This document shows positions 61,858 through 64,000 of a stretch of 64,000 bases of DNA, one piece after another; the stretch's first letter is position 1; every line of letters starts with the position of its first letter. A model generated the notes under the pieces. It was given only the letters and a program-made list of their open reading frames with translations, made no database searches and had not been told where the DNA came from. The stretch lies in assembly GCA_963974055.1 (NCBI GenBank), contig CAXBCP010000006.1, positions 1-64,000 of the forward strand. The letters run 5' to 3'. Position numbers and translations under genes: made by a program. The stretch is from CAXBCP01 sp963974055. GTDB lineage: Bacteria; Pseudomonadota; Alphaproteobacteria; MPNO01; UBA830.

Positions 61858-63060
61858 ATGAAAACCGCCATCGTGAATATCAAGACCATCGTCAGCGGCG
61901 ACTGGCGCAAGCCCTTTGCCAAGGGCGATTCCATCCTTATGAACAAGGGCAAGATCGCCAAGGTCGGCACCCTGTCGGCGGCGGAACTTAAGTCCTGCGA
62001 ATTCGTCCTGGATGCAGACGGCATGACCGCGATGCCGGGGCTGATCGATTCCCAGGTCCATGTCGCTTTTGCGGATTATACCCCGCGTCAGCGGACCATC
62101 GGGTTTCTCGAAAGCTATCTGCATGGCGGTATCACGACGTCGATTTCCGCCAGCGAGGTGCATGTGCCGGGCCGTCCGTCGGACCCGGACGGTGTGGTTG
62201 CACTCGCGGTCGCGGCGAAGAAGAGCTTCGACAATTATTCGCCGGGCGGGATGCATGTTCATGCCGGCGCCGTCATCCTGGAACCCGGGCTGACCCAGAA
62301 GCATTTCAACGAGGCGGCGCGGCAGGGCGTCTGGCTGGCCAAGGCGGGCTTCGGCAAGTTCAAGTCGCCGTTCGACTACAAGCCCTATGTGAAGATGGCG
62401 CAAAAGGCGGGCATGACCGTCAACGTTCATACGGGGGGCGCGTCAATCCCGGATTCGTCGCCGATTACCGGCGATCACCTGCTTCATATGCAACCCGATG
62501 TATCTTTCCATATTAACGGCGGGCCTGTGGCGATGCCGGATGCCGATTTCCCCCGGATCATCAACGAAAGCGAAATTGCGTTGCAGATCTGTCAGGCAGG
62601 GAATATCCGCACGGCGCTGATGTGCCTCGATATGGCGGTGGAGGCGGATGCGTTCGACCGCCTGATTTTTGCGACCGATACGCCGACGGGTACCGGCGTG
62701 ATGCCGCTTGGCATGATCAAGACGGTGGTCGAGATGGCCTGCCTGTCGAAACATTCGCCGGAAATGATGATTGCCGCGGCGACGGGCAATAATGCGAATG
62801 TCTACAAACTGAATACCGGGTTTATCAAGCGGGGACGGGCCGCCGACGTGATTCTGGCGGACGCGCCGCTGGGAAGCAGCGCAAAGACTGCGCTGGATGC
62901 GATAAAGCATGGCGACTACCCGGCGATCGCGGCATGCTTTACCGACGGTATTCCGCGATATGTCGGGCGGTCGCGGAACACGCCGCCTTCGACGCGGCAG
63001 ACGCGGGTGGTTCACAACACGGTGCTGAATGATTTTGGGCCGGGCCGTCACACGGTTTAA
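61858..63060 (+). CDS. Enamidase-like amidohydrolase with altered first metal motif
   Basis: A 400-residue amidohydrolase with the urease-type beta-sandwich/barrel layout, similar to enamidase of anaerobic nicotinate breakdown and to imidazolonepropionase-like enzymes. The usual His-x-His after strand 1 reads Gln-Val-His (PGLIDSQVHVAFADY). Later His residues are in GGMHVHAGAVI, TVNVHTGGASI and the Asp in IFATDTPTGTGVMPLG. The ATG at 61858 follows AGGAAAAAAG; a longer TTG frame overlaps the DUF1185 gene. Confidence 0.78.
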   Translation: MKTAIVNIKTIVSGDWRKPFAKGDSILMNKGKIAKVGTLSAAELKSCEFVLDADGMTAMPGLIDSQVHVAFADYTPRQRTIGFLESYLHGGITTSISASEVHVPGRPSDPDGVVALAVAAKKSFDNYSPGGMHVHAGAVILEPGLTQKHFNEAARQGVWLAKAGFGKFKSPFDYKPYVKMAQKAGMTVNVHTGGASIPDSSPITGDHLLHMQPDVSFHINGGPVAMPDADFPRIINESEIALQICQAGNIRTALMCLDMAVEADAFDRLIFATDTPTGTGVMPLGMIKTVVEMACLSKHSPEMMIAAATGNNANVYKLNTGFIKRGRAADVILADAPLGSSAKTALDAIKHGDYPAIAACFTDGIPRYVGRSRNTPPSTRQTRVVHNTVLNDFGPGRHTV

Positions 63061-63068
63061 GGAGCTGT

Positions 63069-63131
63069 TTGACAGCAAAAATCGACGCTGTTAAGTTTAA
63101 CGTACACAATGTCCACATAGTGTACACAATG
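63069..63131 (+). promoter_or_regulatory. TTGACA box and 20-bp-spaced direct repeats before the IclR gene
   Basis: TTGACA (63069-63074) is a perfect -35 hexamer with a weak TAAGTT -10 at 63092-63097. GTACACAATG occurs at 63102-63111 and again at 63122-63131, a spacing of 20 bases or two helical turns. This fits cooperative binding by the regulator and self-control. Confidence 0.5.
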
Positions 63132-63872
63132 CTGAAAGCGGAAACGGAGCACGCGCAGAAGACCATTCGCTCGATCGAGCGGGCGATGGACGTGCTTGCC
63201 TGTTTCGATCAGGCGACGCCCCAGCTCAGTGTGACCGATCTTCAGAAACGGACGGATCTCAGCCGACCGACCCTGTATCGCATTCTGGCAACTCTCGAAG
63301 GCAAAGGGGTCATCAGGTCCTTCGGCGACCCTCAGCGCTTTGAACTCGGGCATGCGGCCAGCCGCCTTGCCGCCAACTGGATCGGCCAGGACGATTTCGT
63401 CCGTGCCGCAAGACCGGTCCTCCGCCGTCTCTGGGACAAGACAGACGAGACCGTTGCCCTGTTTATCGTGGCGGAAGGCGGCAAGAAAATCTGCGTTGAG
63501 GAACTGCCGAGCCGACAGGCGCTGACATTTACCCGCGGCGTCGGGTTTACCGAAGACATCGCCGTCGGCGCGTCCGGCAAGGCGATGCTTGCCTTCGCCT
63601 CTGCACAGGCGGACAACCGCGAATTCGACGAGGTTCGCCGCTCCGGCGTTTACGTATCCGAGGGGGAGATCATAGAGGGTGCCGTCGCGATCGCCGCGCC
63701 GGTATTCGATCGGAACGGTGCGGTGAAAGGCAGCGTTTGTGTTTTCGGTCCCGAGGTCAGGCTGTCCGATGCGCGACGGGGAGACTGTATCGACCGGGTG
63801 CGGCGGGCGTCGGAGAATATCTCCTATGCGCTTGGATACACACCCGCTGCGGGCCGCGCGGCGGCGGAATAG
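63129..63872 (+). CDS. IclR family transcriptional regulator
   Basis: A 247-residue IclR-type regulator. The winged helix lies at the N-terminus (LSVTDLQKRTDLSRPTLYRIL, ATLEGKGVI) and the effector domain follows, with FTRGVGFTEDIAVGASGKAM. Such proteins control aromatic degradation operons. A TTG start at 63069 with AAGGAG upstream would add 20 residues; the ATG at 63129 is preferred because the TTG lies in a consensus -35 box and the extension covers repeated operator-like DNA. This choice is not certain. Confidence 0.85.
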   Translation: MLKAETEHAQKTIRSIERAMDVLACFDQATPQLSVTDLQKRTDLSRPTLYRILATLEGKGVIRSFGDPQRFELGHAASRLAANWIGQDDFVRAARPVLRRLWDKTDETVALFIVAEGGKKICVEELPSRQALTFTRGVGFTEDIAVGASGKAMLAFASAQADNREFDEVRRSGVYVSEGEIIEGAVAIAAPVFDRNGAVKGSVCVFGPEVRLSDARRGDCIDRVRRASENISYALGYTPAAGRAAAE

Positions 63873-63883
63873 GAGTGGAAGTC

Positions 63884-64000
63884 ATGGATGGAACGATAAG
63901 CCCGAACCGGGTCGGCGAGATGATCGATGACCGGCCGGACGAAAATATTTTTCGCGTCGACCGCAACATCTATCTCGACAAGGATATTTTCGACGCAGAG
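63884..64000 (+). CDS. N-terminus of a ring-hydroxylating dioxygenase large subunit (partial)
   Basis: The first 39 codons of a gene cut by the window edge. The text NIFRVDRNIYLDKDIFDAE is the usual start of benzoate/anthranilate-type aromatic dioxygenase alpha subunits, just ahead of the Rieske domain. AGGAGTGGAAGTC precedes the ATG. It sits directly behind the IclR gene, in line with regulation by it. The rest lies outside the window. Confidence 0.7.
   Translation, partial: MDGTISPNRVGEMIDDRPDENIFRVDRNIYLDKDIFDAE

Noticed and set aside
1..64000. CRISPR arrays, tRNA or rRNA genes, insertion sequences, phage genes
   Set aside because: No regularly spaced repeats, cloverleaf-like segments, transposase motifs or terminal inverted repeats were seen by reading; a tRNA or IS search was not possible here.

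Overview
The window is GC-rich, densely coded bacterial DNA. It is almost wholly catabolic and transport genes: TRAP and TctABC carriers, CaiB/BaiF CoA-transferase, UbiD decarboxylases, Rieske oxygenases, HyuA/HyuB, and TetR and IclR regulators. This mix is typical of a metabolically versatile Alphaproteobacterium, possibly Rhodospirillales-like. That placement is inferred from gene content only. I see no rRNA, tRNA, CRISPR array, insertion sequence or phage gene.

Left part (1-12.6 kb). A gene-free stretch of about 0.8 kb carries a small cluster of DnaA-box-like sites. It is followed by an EamA exporter, a metal-dependent amidohydrolase/decarboxylase, a class III CoA-transferase facing a short citryl-CoA-lyase-like citrate synthase homologue, a complete TRAP transporter (dctPQM), a second amidohydrolase, and a tripartite tricarboxylate transporter whose TctA carries a TctB-like C-terminus. 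The TctC binding protein lies convergent to it behind a bidirectional terminator.

Central island (12.8-32.5 kb). A TetR regulator is followed on the same strand by three tandem UbiD (prenylated-FMN) decarboxylases, a ThDP enzyme, an FMN 2-hydroxy-acid oxidase, a second ThDP enzyme, a NitT/TauT-type ABC importer, a Rieske ferredoxin overlapping a small unknown protein, a paralogue of the 8.0-kb amidohydrolase, an MmgE/PrpD protein, an isocitrate-lyase/PEP-mutase superfamily enzyme and a VanA-like Rieske oxygenase. Related CGTAT/ATACG sites lie before tctA, between tctC and tetR, and at the ubiD promoter, suggesting one TetR-controlled aromatic or carboxylate uptake and decarboxylation regulon. 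This is the best candidate in the window for an undescribed pathway.

Middle part (32.5-43.8 kb). A ThDP enzyme plus bicupin unit is divergent from a methylcitrate-cycle operon prpD-prpB-prpC, whose citrate synthase has a histone-H1-like Lys/Ala tail. Then come a second EamA permease, a family 9 glycosyltransferase, a second TetR regulator, a RoxA/YcfD-type ribosomal oxygenase and alanine dehydrogenase.

Right part (43.9-64 kb). A quinone oxidoreductase and an aryl/acyl-CoA ligase share a near-identical inverted-repeat operator. After them come hyuB-hyuA, a class III aminotransferase, a ferredoxin-fold protein, a carboxymuconolactone-decarboxylase-like protein, a maleate-isomerase-like enzyme, an FAD hydroxylase, an orphan TRAP binding protein, a RutA-like monooxygenase, an HpaB-type hydroxylase, a LigB-type extradiol dioxygenase, a DUF1185 protein, an enamidase-like amidohydrolase, an IclR regulator and the start of a ring-hydroxylating dioxygenase. 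This end looks like a ring hydroxylation and cleavage pathway for an aromatic or N-heterocyclic compound.
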